In this document: one piece after another, positions 44,682-53,688 of the stretch
Layout of the letters: each line of letters opens with the position of its first letter
Position numbering within the stretch: position 1 is the stretch's first letter
NCBI RefSeq assembly: GCF_001692325.1
Contig: NZ_LXKN01000070.1
Span: 186,001-250,000, forward strand
Direction of reading: 5' to 3'
Length of the DNA: 64,000 nt
From: Rhizobium sp. AC27/96
GTDB taxonomy: Bacteria > Pseudomonadota > Alphaproteobacteria > Rhizobiales > Rhizobiaceae
Notes under the pieces: model-generated
The model's database searches: none
Told to the model about the DNA's origin: nothing
Seen by the model: the letters and a program-made list of their open reading frames with translations, nothing else
Translations under genes and position numbers: made by a program

Positions 44682-46481
44682 CTAACGTTTTGATCCGAGA
44701 TAGGCGCCGCGTTCGAGTTCGGCGCGATTGGTCGCGCTGCGCAGTCGCAGCAGGTCTTTGCGGGCGATCAAGCCCACCAGTCGCCCGGTTTGCGCCTCGA
44801 CGACGGGAACGCGGCCCGTATCGGCATGGATCATGATGTCGGCAACACGCCCGACCGTATCCTCCAGATGGGCGACCGGAATGGACGTATCCGAGATCAC
44901 ATCATAGAGCGATTGATCCATCAGGTCCGGCTTGCTCTGCCACCGCAAGGCATCGGCGCGCGAGATCATGCCGACCAGCCGGGCGTCGCCGTCGACGACG
45001 GGATAGAAGCGATGGGCACCGACGCGTTCCGTCATATAGGCCAGCGCTTCCGATAGCCGCATGGTGGCGGGCAGGGTATCCACCTTGGCGATCATGATAT
45101 CGGCGGCCCGCGTCAGCTCGAAGGGGTCGATGCCGTATTCGCGGGTGATGTGCTGGCCGCGACGGGCGATCTTTTCCGTGAGGATTGATCGTTTGAGCAG
45201 CAGCACGGTGACGGCATAGGCGGCGACCGTCGCCGCAAGCAGCGGTATCAGCGCTCCCATGTCTCCCGTCAGTTCCATGGCGAAGAAGGTGCCGGTTAGC
45301 GGTGCGCGCATGGTGCCGCCCATCATGGCTGCCATGCCCAGCAGTGCCCAGAAGCCAGGGTCACCAGGCAGGACGAGACCCACCAGCCAGCCCAGCGCGC
45401 CGCCGAGAATGAGGAGCGGCGCCAGCACGCCGCCTGAGGTGCCGGAGGAGAGAGCGACCAGCCAGATGCCCGCCTTGACCAGGAGGATTGCGAGAACGGC
45501 GCCTGCCGCGACCCGGCTGTGCAGGAGGTCGGCGATGATGTCGTAGCCGACGCCGAGGGCGCGAGGCTCGATCAATCCACCGAGGCCGACGACCAGGCCG
45601 CCAAGCGCCGGCCACCACATCCAGTGGATCGGCAGCGTCTCGAACGCGTCCTCGATGCGGTAGAGCAGCGTCGTCAGCAGGCCGGATTGCAGACCGGAGA
45701 TGATGCCGAGGCCGGCGGCGAGCAGAATGCCCCACCAGGAGAGCGTCGTTTCGAAATGGGCTGGAAACAGCGCGCCGCTATCGATCAGCAACGGCCGCCA
45801 AACGACTGAAACGCAAGCTGCGACAGCGACCGGAATGAAGCTGCGCGGCTTCCATTCGAACAGCAGCAATTCGACCGCGAGCATGACAGCCGCAATCGGC
45901 GTGCCGAATACCGCCGTCATGCCGGCCGCGGCGCCGGCGACCAGCAGCGTCTTGCGCTCGGCGGCGCTCAGATGAAAAAGCTGCGCGAAAAGCGAGCCGA
46001 TGGCGCCGCCGGTCATGATGATAGGGCCTTCCGCGCCAAAGGGGCCGCCGGAGCCGATGGAGATGGCCGATGACAGGGGCTTCAGCACCGCCACTTTCGG
46101 CGACATGCGGCTGCCGCCGATCAAGATGGCTTCGATCGCTTCCGGAATCCCGTGGCCGCGGATCTTCTCCGAACCGTAGCGAGCCATCAGGCCGATGACG
46201 AGGCCGCCGACTACAGGGGCCGCCACCATCCATGGCGAGCGTGCCACTGTGCTGAAGGAGAGTGGCGCGGTGCTGATCTTGAACAGCCAGACGGCATTGC
46301 TGACGAGCGCGATGAGCTTGATCAGCACCCAGGCGGCAAAGGCTCCGCCGGTGCCGACCACGAGCGCCATGGCGATCAGCAGCAACACGCGCTTGTCGGT
46401 GGTAAAATCGCCATTGTCCTTTCGCGATGCGCCGCCGGAGAAATCGTGGCCATGATTTTGTGAGGTAGTGGTGTCCTGCAT
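44682..46481 (-). CDS. ClC-type chloride channel/transporter with CBS domains
   Basis: Membrane protein of 599 residues: ClC pore motifs GSGGPFGAEGPIIMTGG (gating Glu in GAEGP), GTSGGVLAPLLILGGALG and TMRAPLTGTFFAMELTGD, then two C-terminal CBS domains (about 470-585; AYMTERVGAHRFYPVVDGD, RVADIMIHADTGRVPVVE). Exchanges or conducts Cl- (or fluoride in related forms); CBS domains probably sense adenosine nucleotides. It is divergent from a MarR gene with an operator-like palindrome between them, suggesting MarR control. Confidence 0.9.
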   Translation of the reverse strand: MQDTTTSQNHGHDFSGGASRKDNGDFTTDKRVLLLIAMALVVGTGGAFAAWVLIKLIALVSNAVWLFKISTAPLSFSTVARSPWMVAAPVVGGLVIGLMARYGSEKIRGHGIPEAIEAILIGGSRMSPKVAVLKPLSSAISIGSGGPFGAEGPIIMTGGAIGSLFAQLFHLSAAERKTLLVAGAAAGMTAVFGTPIAAVMLAVELLLFEWKPRSFIPVAVAACVSVVWRPLLIDSGALFPAHFETTLSWWGILLAAGLGIISGLQSGLLTTLLYRIEDAFETLPIHWMWWPALGGLVVGLGGLIEPRALGVGYDIIADLLHSRVAAGAVLAILLVKAGIWLVALSSGTSGGVLAPLLILGGALGWLVGLVLPGDPGFWALLGMAAMMGGTMRAPLTGTFFAMELTGDMGALIPLLAATVAAYAVTVLLLKRSILTEKIARRGQHITREYGIDPFELTRAADIMIAKVDTLPATMRLSEALAYMTERVGAHRFYPVVDGDARLVGMISRADALRWQSKPDLMDQSLYDVISDTSIPVAHLEDTVGRVADIMIHADTGRVPVVEAQTGRLVGLIARKDLLRLRSATNRAELERGAYLGSKR

Positions 46482-46546
46482 CGGCGACCTTCTGTGCTAA
46501 GCGTGCGCGGCCGTCATTCGGCCGCTTTTGGCGTCGAGATGGCAAA

Positions 46547-46565
46547 TATATCGTAATGCGATATA
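46547..46565. promoter_or_regulatory. MarR-type operator palindrome
   Basis: TATATCG (46547-46553), spacer TAATG, CGATATA (46559-46565): a perfect 7-bp inverted repeat in the gap between the ClC and MarR starts. The spacing and AT-rich arms fit a MarR dimer site. Confidence 0.65.
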
Positions 46566-46606
46566 AATCAACAGAGATCGCTAATTGCGGCAATGAGGAC
46601 GATTTG

Positions 46607-47044
46607 ATGGTGCAGAGTTCGGATGAGACCTTGTCGCAGGCGGATTACGAGGCGCTGGCCACATTGCGCTACACACTGCGCAAATTCACTGATTTCAGCA
46701 CATCGGCAGCGCAGGAGGCCGGCCTGCCGCCGCAGCAGCATCAGGCATTGTTGGCCATCAAGGGCAATCGGCAGGGCGAGGCGATGACGATCGGCATGCT
46801 GGCGGAGCGGTTGCTGATCGCGCCGCATACAGCGACCGAACTTGTGGGGCGGCTGATTGATGCCGGCTATGTCACGCGGCATCCCGATCCCGTCGACAAG
46901 CGCCGGCAGACGCTGCGGCTGACGGAGCAATCCGAAGAGGTGTTGCTGCGGCTGAGCGCCATCCACCTGCGCGAAATCCGCGACATGGCGCCGGAACTCA
47001 TCGAGATCCTCAAGCATCTACAGGCGGATGTGCGTAATAACTGA
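46607..47044 (+). CDS. MarR family transcriptional regulator
   Basis: Winged-helix regulator of 145 residues: YEALATLRYTLRKFTDFSTSAAQEAGLPPQQHQALLAI, MTIGMLAERLLIAPHTATELVGRLIDAGYVTRHPDPVDKRRQTLRLTEQ (recognition helix and wing), and a C-terminal dimer helix. GAGGA is 8 bases before the ATG at 46607, so the earlier start (46556) is rejected. It is divergent from the ClC gene and sits next to the palindrome at 46547. Confidence 0.9.
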   Translation: MVQSSDETLSQADYEALATLRYTLRKFTDFSTSAAQEAGLPPQQHQALLAIKGNRQGEAMTIGMLAERLLIAPHTATELVGRLIDAGYVTRHPDPVDKRRQTLRLTEQSEEVLLRLSAIHLREIRDMAPELIEILKHLQADVRNN

Positions 47045-47083
47045 AGGAGCCATTGCCGCTACGGGGCAGCAATGGCCTAGGGA

Positions 47084-47800
47084 TTATTGACCGAGGCGGA
47101 TGCCGCCGTCGCAGATCAGCGTGTGGCCGCTTGTAAAGCCGTTGCCGATCAGGAAGCTGATGGCCTCGGCGATCTCCTGCGGGCGGCCGACGCGGCCGAC
47201 TGGCGTGCGTGCCGCGAATCCGGCAAAGGTCGGCTCTTTCTGGTCAGCGCTCAGGAAATCCCACCAGGGCGTGTCGACGACGCCAGGCGAAACGCAGTTC
47301 ACCCGGATCGGCTTGAGCTCGACGGCGAGAATCGGTGCGAGGGCGGCAATGGCGGCATTGATGGCTCCGAGCCCCGCAGTTCCGGGCATGGCCGCCTGGG
47401 CCGAGACGGCGGAGACGAAGGTGATGCTGCCCTGCTTCGACAGGTGGGGAAGGCAGGCCTGCGCACAGGCAAAATGCGCCATCGTCTTCTGTTCGAAGCC
47501 CTTCCTGAGATCGGCGAGATCAACAGTGGCGAAAGGACCTGCGCCGTTGCCGCCGCCCAAAGCCAGGACGAGGTGATCGAGCGGTCCGATTGCGTCAAAA
47601 GCGTTGGCAAGGCCGGTAAAGTCAGCCGCATCCATAACGGCAGCAGTGACATCGCCATTCAGGCCTTGCGCCGCTGTCTGGAGCTTCGCTGCGTCGCGAC
47701 CTGTGATCGTGACACGATATCCTTTTTCGAGAAGATGGACAGCAGCCGCAAGGCCGATGCCGGATGAACCGCCGACAATAACAACGTGTTGAGACGACAT
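47084..47800 (-). CDS. SDR family oxidoreductase
   Basis: Short-chain dehydrogenase of 238 residues: HVVIVGGSSGIGLAAA, no exact NNAG but LVLALGGGN in its place (atypical), SSVSAQ-like ITFVSAVSAQ around the Ser, and an AALAPILAVELKPIRVNCVSPGVVDTP block. The normal Tyr-x3-Lys is replaced by GLGAINAAIAAL, so the catalytic Tyr and Lys are not seen; it belongs to the atypical SDR group. GGAG precedes the ATG. Function unknown. Confidence 0.85.
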   Translation of the reverse strand: MSSQHVVIVGGSSGIGLAAAVHLLEKGYRVTITGRDAAKLQTAAQGLNGDVTAAVMDAADFTGLANAFDAIGPLDHLVLALGGGNGAGPFATVDLADLRKGFEQKTMAHFACAQACLPHLSKQGSITFVSAVSAQAAMPGTAGLGAINAAIAALAPILAVELKPIRVNCVSPGVVDTPWWDFLSADQKEPTFAGFAARTPVGRVGRPQEIAEAISFLIGNGFTSGHTLICDGGIRLGQ

Positions 47801-47845
47801 GGGTGTCTCCTTTCTGGGGTAGGGGAGTGTATGGGAGGTTGTGGT

Positions 47846-48511
47846 TCAGGTGAGGTCGGTCAGGCTTTGGCTGAATGTTCGCAGCTTTTGGCGCGCAGCC
47901 GTGTCGTAGGCTTGCGCGCTGGCGCGGGCAGCGCGCAGCCCATCGAAATAGAGGCCAGTGCGTCCAACCAGATCGTCGCTTATTGCCAGATTGAGGATGG
48001 CATCGGCGCCTTGATCGACGGTGCTGATCGGCGTGACGCCCGACAGGCGCACCATGGTCGTATCCATATAGGTCGCCGGGTGCAGGCAGTTGGCGGTGAT
48101 GCCGGCGCCGGCCAGTTCCTCAGCGAGATCGAAGGTGAACATGATCTGCGCCAATTTGCTCTGGCAATAGGCTCGCACGCCGCTATAGCCGCGCGTCAGC
48201 ATGACATCGGAGAAGTCGATTGCCTGTTGGCCGGCGGAGGAGACATTGACGACGCGGGCTGGGCTGCCTGCCTTTAATAGCGGCAGGAGACGATGGGTCA
48301 GCAGGAAGCCGGCGAGATAGAAGGCCGCCTTTCCGCCGGCGTTGTGGATGCGGGAGACCAGATTTTCGGCGCGTGCGGCGTTGCGGCCATGCACCAGCAC
48401 CGTGGCACCTGTCGCCGCCAGTCTTTCCGCAACCCTGCGGCCGACACCATCCGTCGAACCTGTGATCAGGATCGTCTTGCCGCTCATGTCCATCGCAACT
48501 GCCTCCGTCAT
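47846..48511 (-). pseudogene. SDR family protein with an internal deletion
   Basis: 221 residues from the ATG at 48511 (longer alternative starts upstream). The Rossmann motif TGSTDGVGRRVAERL, a catalytic Ser in VVNVSSAG, and Tyr-x3-Lys in YCQSK are all present. However, the sequence runs directly from AGGKAAFY to LAGFLLTHRLLPLL; homologues have about 60 residues here, including the NNAG loop and beta-D/E strands. This in-frame join near 48317 would remove part of the cofactor fold, so the protein is probably inactive. It is divergent from an MmyB-type regulator, a common SDR-regulator pairing. Confidence 0.6.
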
Positions 48512-48594
48512 GTCTCTGACCTGATATTTGGCAGCTTGCAAAAGCGATAAACAGTTCTGGCTTTATCCTAGTATTGATCCTGCTATGATAAGCG

Positions 48595-49458
48595 ATGACC
48601 ATCAATCAGAGCCAGACCGTTCTCGAAGTCAGACGTCGCGAATTCGGCGCCTTTCTGCGTTCCCGCCGGGAGAAGCTGACGCCATCAGGCGTCGGGCTGC
48701 CGGAGGGATTTCGGCGGCGCACGCCGGGGCTCAGGCGCGAGGAAGTGGCGCTTCTCGCCGGCGTCGGCACCACCTGGTACACATGGCTGGAGCAGGGGCG
48801 GGACGTTCGCGCCTCATCGGAGGTTCTGTCGGCACTGGCGGATGCGCTTCGGCTCGATCCCGCCGAGAGGCGACACCTCTTCACCCTCAGCGATCGGCCG
48901 CCGGCTGAGGCGCCGTCACGCGGGCCTGAGGATGTGCCGGATGCGCTGCGGCGGATGCTCGCGAGCCTTGCAGGGCAGCCGGCCTATGTCCTCGGCAGGC
49001 GCTGGGACGTGCTGGCTTGGAACGCGGCAGCGGTCGCGCTTTTCGGCGATTACAGCCAGTTGCAGGGGGATGCGCGCAACAGCGTCCATCGCGTGTTCAC
49101 CGATCCTGCCCATCGGCAGCTTCTCGTCGATTGGGAGATCGTGGCGGCAAATTCGCTTGCGATGTTCCGTGCCGACAGCGCCCGCTACGCCGGCGATCCC
49201 GATTTCGAACGGCTGATCGCCACCTTGACGCAGGTCAGCCCGGAATTTCGCGCCTGGTGGCCGAGACAGGACGTCTTGCGGCCGCTTACCGGTCACAAGC
49301 GCCTCCGTCATCCCGAAGGTGGGCTGATGACATTCGAATATACCGCTCTTGCCGTCATGGACCGGCCCGACATTAAGCTGGTGGTCTATACGCCGCTCGA
49401 CGAGGATGGGACGAGTGGCAAATTGAAGGAACTGTTGCGCCGGAACAGCGCGGCGTAA
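48595..49458 (+). CDS. MmyB-type helix-turn-helix transcriptional regulator
   Basis: 287 residues: XRE-like HTH near the N-terminus (FGAFLRSRREKLTPS, TPGLRREEVALLAGVGTTWYTWLEQGRDV) and the MmyB ligand-binding domain behind it (AAVALFGDYSQL, NSVHRVFTDPAHRQLLVDWE, RLIATLTQVSPEFRAWW). Members sense fatty-acyl-like or other hydrophobic ligands and usually repress a neighbouring dehydrogenase. It is divergent from the deleted SDR gene, so the regulator may now control a defective target. Confidence 0.9.
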   Translation: MTINQSQTVLEVRRREFGAFLRSRREKLTPSGVGLPEGFRRRTPGLRREEVALLAGVGTTWYTWLEQGRDVRASSEVLSALADALRLDPAERRHLFTLSDRPPAEAPSRGPEDVPDALRRMLASLAGQPAYVLGRRWDVLAWNAAAVALFGDYSQLQGDARNSVHRVFTDPAHRQLLVDWEIVAANSLAMFRADSARYAGDPDFERLIATLTQVSPEFRAWWPRQDVLRPLTGHKRLRHPEGGLMTFEYTALAVMDRPDIKLVVYTPLDEDGTSGKLKELLRRNSAA

Positions 49459-49467
49459 TTTCTCGTT

Positions 49468-49791
49468 TCAGCTCTCCATGTCGCTTTTCAGCCGATCGAG
49501 GATGGACAGTGCGTGCCCTGCATAGGCGCTGATCCAGCGGTCGTGGATCTGCTTTATCGGAAGGCTGTTCAGATGGTTCCAGCGCTCCCGACCTTCTTTC
49601 CTGGCGATAACGAGGTCCGCCTCCTCCAATACCTTCAAATGCAGCATCACCGTGCAGCGGTCCATATCCGCGAAGGTCTCGCAAAGCATTCCCGTCGTCC
49701 GCGGCGCCTCCTTGAGAAGGTCGAGGATTTCGCGCCGGCGACGATGCGCAAGGGCCTTGAAAATGAGGTCGCTGTCTGATTCGTTTGACAT
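49468..49791 (-). CDS. ArsR family transcriptional regulator
   Basis: 107 residues: DLIFKALAHRRRREILDLLKEAPRTTGMLCETFADMDRCTVMLHLKVLEEADLV gives the winged helix, then GRERWNHLN. Cys are few, so not a metal sensor. It is divergent from an SRPBCC gene; a perfect palindrome overlaps its start codon (49790-49809), consistent with autorepression and control of the SRPBCC gene. ArsR-AHSA1 pairs are common. Convergent with the MmyB gene (9 bases). Confidence 0.9.
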   Translation of the reverse strand: MSNESDSDLIFKALAHRRRREILDLLKEAPRTTGMLCETFADMDRCTVMLHLKVLEEADLVIARKEGRERWNHLNSLPIKQIHDRWISAYAGHALSILDRLKSDMES

Positions 49792-49809
49792 GTTATATTT
49801 TTATAACAT
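49790..49809. promoter_or_regulatory. ArsR operator palindrome over the regulator start
   Basis: ATGTTATA (49790-49797), TTTT, TATAACAT (49802-49809): perfect 8-bp inverted repeat with a 4-base spacer. Its left arm includes the ArsR start codon on the minus strand, and it sits 50 bases upstream of the SRPBCC start. Confidence 0.7.
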
Positions 49810-49858
49810 AATGGGGCCGCTCGCAATCGTGCGGCAATCAATTTGCGGAGGAGACGCC

Positions 49859-50341
49859 ATGACATTGAATGTTCGTATTTCAGGCCGGATTGGCCGCAAG
49901 GTCGAGGAGGTCTTCGACGCCGTCGTCAATCCGAAAAAGCTGTCGAGCTATTTCACCACCGTCGGCGGTGCCAGCGCGCCGCTGGTGGCGGGAACGACCG
50001 TCATCTGGTGGAAGGACGCGCCGGTCGAAGTCGAGGAGCTGGAGGTCAACCGGCGGATCGTCCTTCGCTGGGACGGCGGTACCGGTGAGGATGGCATCCG
50101 CTACAAGACCAAGGTGGAGATGACGTTCGATCCGCTGGATGATGGCGGCACGCTGGTGATCATAGAGGAATCCGGCTGGCGCGAGGACGAGGCCGGCCGT
50201 CGCGGCACCTACCTCAACTGCGAGGGCTGGACGCAAATGCTCTGCTGCATGAAGGCCTTTGTCGAATATGGCATCAACCTGCGCGAAGGCTTCTTCCTCA
50301 GCGAGATGCGCGGCGAGCCGGCGGAGGCGCCGGATCGTTGA
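49859..50341 (+). CDS. SRPBCC (AHSA1-type) domain protein
   Basis: 160 residues with the AHSA1/START-like fold: RISGRIGRKVEEVFDAVVNPKKLSSYFTT, VWW...EELEVNRRIVLRWDG, then TLVIIEESGWREDE and a C-terminal helix. Binds a hydrophobic ligand; enzymatic role unknown. GGAGGAGAC directly precedes the ATG at 49859; a frame from 49652 overlaps the ArsR gene and is rejected. It is under the divergent ArsR gene. Confidence 0.88.
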   Translation: MTLNVRISGRIGRKVEEVFDAVVNPKKLSSYFTTVGGASAPLVAGTTVIWWKDAPVEVEELEVNRRIVLRWDGGTGEDGIRYKTKVEMTFDPLDDGGTLVIIEESGWREDEAGRRGTYLNCEGWTQMLCCMKAFVEYGINLREGFFLSEMRGEPAEAPDR

Positions 50342-50410
50342 TGCCCGGCGGCGCTCTCTGCCGCCGGTCCGAGAGTAGTGAGGCGCGTGCTGCCCTCCGC
50401 TTCTGCCTTT

Positions 50411-50455
50411 AAAGCCCATTTCCAGTGCTGCCGTCGGCGCCGGGAATGGGCTTTT
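50411..50455 (+). terminator. Terminator after the SRPBCC gene
   Basis: AAAGCCCATTTCC (50411-50423) pairs with GGGAATGGGCTTT (50442-50454), one mismatch, then TTG; an inner GGCGCCG may extend the stem. It lies 70 bases after the stop. Confidence 0.75.
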
Positions 50456-51078
50456 TGCTGCCGGCGACACAGGCGATCCCGGGATGCCGAGAGCAGCTTC
50501 CGCCGCATGGAAGCACCTTTCCGTCTAGCCACTCGACCCAGGGAGAACGAAATCGCCTCGATCATTGATCTTCCGGCCGGGCGCACCCCGCAGGTTTGGT
50601 TGACGGAGTGACCTATTCATCTATCTTGCGTTGTAGCAACCTCGATGATCGGAAGAGGCGCGTCTCTTCCTCGCTTTGGAATCGACCTGCCGGCATTGCC
50701 TGCAGAACCCCGGCTGCGACTACGCGGCGACCATCGTTTGGCGGAAAGAAAATGTTCGTCCGAAAGCTGTTCCGGGGCAGGTGACCGGGCTACAAATTCC
50801 TGATAGGGAGCTGCGCTTAAGGTGGGATGCGAAGATCACTTTTGTGTGTGGGGCACGTTCAAAAGCAGTGTGAGTGGCGAATTTCTTTAAATAATCGTGA
50901 ATTCACTGCCGGCGGAACAAGGTCTGCGCCAAAATTGCCTAAATTCAGAATGATGGGAGCGCGCGTAATAACGGGCTCATTGAAAGCAGTGTAAAGCGGT
51001 GACGCGAACATAGGTCGCCGGTGTTACTGAATATCCGAACAATCGGGACCGGCGAAGGTCAATATAAACAGGTAGAGC
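50456..51078. other. Gap before the lpiA operon
   Basis: Roughly 620 bases with several short unconvincing reading frames. Within it lies a 10-bp palindrome GTGAATTCAC (50897-50906), and the end (50945-51078) is the probable promoter region of lpiA. Nothing else is recognised. Confidence 0.45.
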
Positions 51079-53688
51079 ATGTCGAGCCCAATCGATCTGG
51101 AACAAGCCGATGAGGAATTGGAAGAGCGCGGCGGTATCGTCGGCTTTCTCAATCGCTACCGCACGCTGATTGTCGCTGTCCTCACCGTTGCCGTCTTCTG
51201 TCTTGCTGCCTATGCGATCTTCGATCTGACCAATGAAGTCCGCTACGACGACGTCGTGCATGCCTTGACGACGACGAAGATTTCCTCGGTGCTGCTGGCG
51301 CTGCTGTTCACGGGTCTGAGCTTTGCCTCCCTGATCTATTATGACCAGAACGCGCTCGATTATATCGGCAAGCGGCTGCCGTTTCCGCATGTCGCGCTGA
51401 CATCGTTCAGCGCCTATGCGGTGGGCAACACGGCCGGCTTCGGCGCGCTGAGCGCCGGCGCAATCCGCTATCGCGCCTATACCCGGCTGGGTCTCTCGCC
51501 TGATGACATCACTCGCGTCATCGCATTCGTCACGCTTGCCTTCGGTCTCGGCCTTGCTGCCGTCGGCGCCATCGCGCTGCTTGTGATCGCAGATGAGATC
51601 GGGCCGCTGATCGATGTCGACGGACTGTGGCTGCGTCTGGTTGCCGTTGCCATTCTCGCGGCGCTCGCATTCGTCATCTTTATCGGACGCAACGGGCGCG
51701 AAGTGCGGATCGGGCCGATCGCCGTTCGCCTGCCGGATTCGCGCACCTGGTCGCGGCAGTTCCTGGTGACGGCATTCGACATTGCCGCTTCCGCCTCGGT
51801 GCTCTACGTGCTGCTGCCGGAATCCTCCATCGGCTGGCCGGGTTTCTTTGCGATTTATGCCATCGCGGTCGGTCTGGGCGTACTCAGCCACGTTCCGGCA
51901 GGTTTCGGCGTTTTCGAGACCATCATCATCGCCTGGCTCGGCAGCTCGGTGAACGAAGATGCCGTGTTGGGTTCGCTCGTTCTTTATCGCGTCATCTACA
52001 ACGTCATTCCGCTCGTCATCGCCATTGCGGCGATCTCGGTGGCGGAATTGCGCCGGTTTGTCGATCATCCGGCCGCGTCCAGCATGCGCCGGGTCGGCGG
52101 GCGCCTCATGCCGCAGCTGCTGTCGGCCTTTGCACTGCTGCTGGGCATGATGCTGATCTTTTCGAGCGTGACGCCGACGCCGGACCAGAACCTGATCGTC
52201 CTTTCCGACTATCTGCCGCTGCCAGTCGTCGAAAGCGCGCATTTCTTTTCCAGCCTTCTCGGACTGACGATGGTCGTCGCCGCGCGTGGCCTCGGTCAGC
52301 GTCTGGACGGTGCCTGGTGGGTTTGTGTCTTCTCGGCCGTGCTGGCGCTTTTGCTGTCGCTGCTGAAGGCCATCGCCATCGTCGAGGCCGGATTGCTGGC
52401 ATTCCTCGTCTTCAGTCTCATCGTCAGTCGCCGGCTGTTCACCCGGCCGGCCTCGCTGCTGAGCCAGACGTTGACCGCCGGCTGGCTGACGGCGATTGCG
52501 GTGATCTGCATCGGCGCCATCGTCATTCTGTTCTTCGTCTATCGCGATGTCGGATACAGCAACCAGCTATGGTGGCAGTTCGAATTTGCCGATGAAGCGC
52601 CGCGCGGGCTTCGCGCAGCACTTGGCATTTCCATTCTGTCGTCGGCGATCGCGATCTTCAGCCTGCTGCGTCCCGCAACGAAGCGTCTGGAGCCGGTAAC
52701 GGAAGATGTGGTGGCGCGTGCCGTGGCGATCGTCCGCAAGCAAGGCATCGCCGACGCCAATCTGGTGCGCATGGCCGACAAGAGCATCATGTTCTCGGAA
52801 AAGGGCGATGCTTTCATCATGTACGGCAAGCAGGGCCGCTCGTGGATTGCCCTTTTCGACCCGGTTGGCCCGCGCCACGCACTCCCGGATCTTATCTGGC
52901 GCTTCGTCGAGGCTGCGCGCTCGGCGGGGTGCCGTTCCGTCTTCTATCAGATCTCGCCGGCGCTGCTGTCCTATTGCGCGGATGCGGGTCTGCGGGCTTT
53001 CAAGCTCGGTGAACTGGCGGTGGTCAATCTCTCGAATTTCGAGCTAAAGGGCGGCAAATGGGCCAACCTTCGGCAGACGGCAAGCCGTGCAGTTCGCGAT
53101 GGACTAGAATTTGCCGTTATCGAGCCTCAGGATATACCTGATGTGATGGATCAGCTTACCCATGTGTCTGAGACATGGCTTGCCGATCATAATGCCAAGG
53201 AAAAAGGCTTTTCGCTGGGCGCGTTCGATCCGGACTATGTGACTTCACAGCCGGTGGGCGTATTGAAGAAGGATGGTAAGATCGTCGCTTTTGCGAATAT
53301 TCTGATGACGGAGACCAAGGAAGAGGGATCCGTCGATCTGATGCGTTTCTCGCCTGATGCTCCGAAGGGGTCGATGGATTTTCTGTTCGTGCAGATCCTC
53401 GAATACCTCAGGGAGCAAGGCTTCCATCGCTTCAACCTCGGCATGGCGCCGCTTTCAGGCATGTCGAGACGAGAATCGGCACCGGTTTGGGACAGGGTCG
53501 GGGGGACCGTTTTCGAGCACGGTGAACGTTTCTACAATTTCAAAGGGCTTCGTGCCTTCAAATCAAAGTTCCATCCCGAATGGCAGCCGCGCTATCTGGC
53601 TGTGTCGGGAGGTGTAAGTCCCATGATCGCGTTGATGGATGCCACATTCCTCATCGGGGGCGGACTTAAGGGGGTCGTGAGGAAATGA
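51079..53688 (+). CDS. mprF: Bifunctional lysyl-phosphatidylglycerol synthase/flippase
   Basis: 869 residues, LpiA/MprF family. It makes lysyl-phosphatidylglycerol from Lys-tRNA and phosphatidylglycerol and translocates it, making the membrane less negative; in Rhizobium tropici (lpiA) this gives tolerance to acid and cationic peptides. The N-terminal half has about 14 TM segments (FVIFIGRNGREVRIG, FSAYAVGNTAGFGALSAGAIRYRAY, LGVLSHVPAGFGVFETIII); the C-terminal third (about 560-869) is the DUF2156 synthase, with WLADHNAKEKGFSLGAFD and MRFSPDAPKGSMDFL. It overlaps atvA by 4 bases (ATGA). Confidence 0.94.
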   Translation: MSSPIDLEQADEELEERGGIVGFLNRYRTLIVAVLTVAVFCLAAYAIFDLTNEVRYDDVVHALTTTKISSVLLALLFTGLSFASLIYYDQNALDYIGKRLPFPHVALTSFSAYAVGNTAGFGALSAGAIRYRAYTRLGLSPDDITRVIAFVTLAFGLGLAAVGAIALLVIADEIGPLIDVDGLWLRLVAVAILAALAFVIFIGRNGREVRIGPIAVRLPDSRTWSRQFLVTAFDIAASASVLYVLLPESSIGWPGFFAIYAIAVGLGVLSHVPAGFGVFETIIIAWLGSSVNEDAVLGSLVLYRVIYNVIPLVIAIAAISVAELRRFVDHPAASSMRRVGGRLMPQLLSAFALLLGMMLIFSSVTPTPDQNLIVLSDYLPLPVVESAHFFSSLLGLTMVVAARGLGQRLDGAWWVCVFSAVLALLLSLLKAIAIVEAGLLAFLVFSLIVSRRLFTRPASLLSQTLTAGWLTAIAVICIGAIVILFFVYRDVGYSNQLWWQFEFADEAPRGLRAALGISILSSAIAIFSLLRPATKRLEPVTEDVVARAVAIVRKQGIADANLVRMADKSIMFSEKGDAFIMYGKQGRSWIALFDPVGPRHALPDLIWRFVEAARSAGCRSVFYQISPALLSYCADAGLRAFKLGELAVVNLSNFELKGGKWANLRQTASRAVRDGLEFAVIEPQDIPDVMDQLTHVSETWLADHNAKEKGFSLGAFDPDYVTSQPVGVLKKDGKIVAFANILMTETKEEGSVDLMRFSPDAPKGSMDFLFVQILEYLREQGFHRFNLGMAPLSGMSRRESAPVWDRVGGTVFEHGERFYNFKGLRAFKSKFHPEWQPRYLAVSGGVSPMIALMDATFLIGGGLKGVVRK

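Noticed and set aside
50977-52242. A 421-codon open frame on the minus strand opposite the mprF 5' half
   Set aside because: Low-complexity Asp/Arg/His/Gln-rich translation, no ribosome site, and it runs through the mprF start region; antisense shadow.
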